NCBI RefSeq assembly: GCF_000002075.1
Contig: NW_004798182.1
Location: 145,613-193,140, forward strand
Direction of reading: 5' to 3'
Origin: Aplysia californica
Taxonomy: Eukaryota; Mollusca; Gastropoda; Aplysiida; Aplysiidae
DNA length: 47,528 nucleotides
Part shown: piece by piece, positions 1 through 47,528 of the stretch
How positions within the stretch are numbered: the stretch's first letter is position 1
Layout of the letters: each line of letters begins with the position of its first letter
Notes under the pieces: generated by a model
Database searches by the model: none
What the model was told of the DNA's origin: nothing
The model's input: only the letters and a program-made list of their open reading frames with translations
Position numbers and translations under genes: made by a program

Positions 1-81
1 TATCATCATTATTAAGCTAATTCCAAGGACACAACAAACAACAACAAAATAATCAGGGAGAACACATTCCCGTCCACTGAC

Positions 82-47403
<47,322 letters not shown>

Positions 47404-47528
47404 GATGATAATGACGAGAATGCCAGCGGAATCACTGCAGGCAAACTGCTGACTTGTCCCGTCCTGTACCTTCCCGTCCTACGCAATCACCCTCACTCCC
47501 TGTCTCCCCTCTCTATCCCCCACCCCCC
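47404..47528 (-). promoter_or_regulatory. Putative 5' leader and upstream flank
   Basis: Sequence just upstream of the proposed start codon. It is purine-rich on the minus strand near the window edge and has an in-frame stop at 47479-47481. A CTGCAG at about 47433-47438 could be the acceptor of a 5' UTR intron. No TATA box or clear initiator was recognised. Confidence 0.3.

Overview
This window holds the 5' half of one very large animal gene on the minus strand, an orthologue of perlecan (vertebrate HSPG2, nematode unc-52, fly trol), embedded in intron DNA crowded with satellites and transposon remnants. I traced 49 exons by hand. Splice sites and reading phase agree at every junction, giving an open frame of 6410 nt (about 2137 residues). 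The start codon appears to lie at 47403; the gene runs off the left edge, where the remaining Ig, laminin-G and EGF parts should be.

Layout, in transcript order from right to left. 47346-47403: signal-peptide exon. 44221-46858: three LDL-receptor class A (LDLa) modules. 42123-43336: one Ig module in two exons. 39715-41500: three more LDLa modules. 38868-39155: a second Ig module. 11219-38298: three successive laminin IV (L4) cassettes, each framed by laminin-type EGF (LE) modules, matching perlecan domain III. 82-10022: the start of the Ig array (domain IV), five complete Ig modules and half of a sixth. The protein would be a secreted basement-membrane scaffold. No SEA domain and no Ser-Gly-Asp cluster is seen at the N terminus.

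The organism is a bilaterian animal. Long introns, abundant (GA)n, (CA)n and (AAT)n arrays, tRNA-derived SINEs ending in a GCGCTATACAAATGC-type tail, and many LINE 3' ends suggest a lophotrochozoan, most likely a mollusc. That is an impression, not a proof. No second host gene, RNA gene, CRISPR array or virus-like element was recognised.

The most unusual signal is structural. At about ten exon edges the adjacent intron carries tandem copies of the splice site itself: donor copies after exons 7, 16, 37, 40 and 42, and acceptor or polypyrimidine-tract copies before exons 6, 7, 10, 21, 34 and 45. Other notable items are a 46-bp array of SINE A-box heads, a six-copy MITE family, a TTAA-flanked MITE nested in another repeat, an array of 33-bp palindromes, and a GC-AG intron. 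An 846-base assembly gap (12245-13090) lies in one intron.
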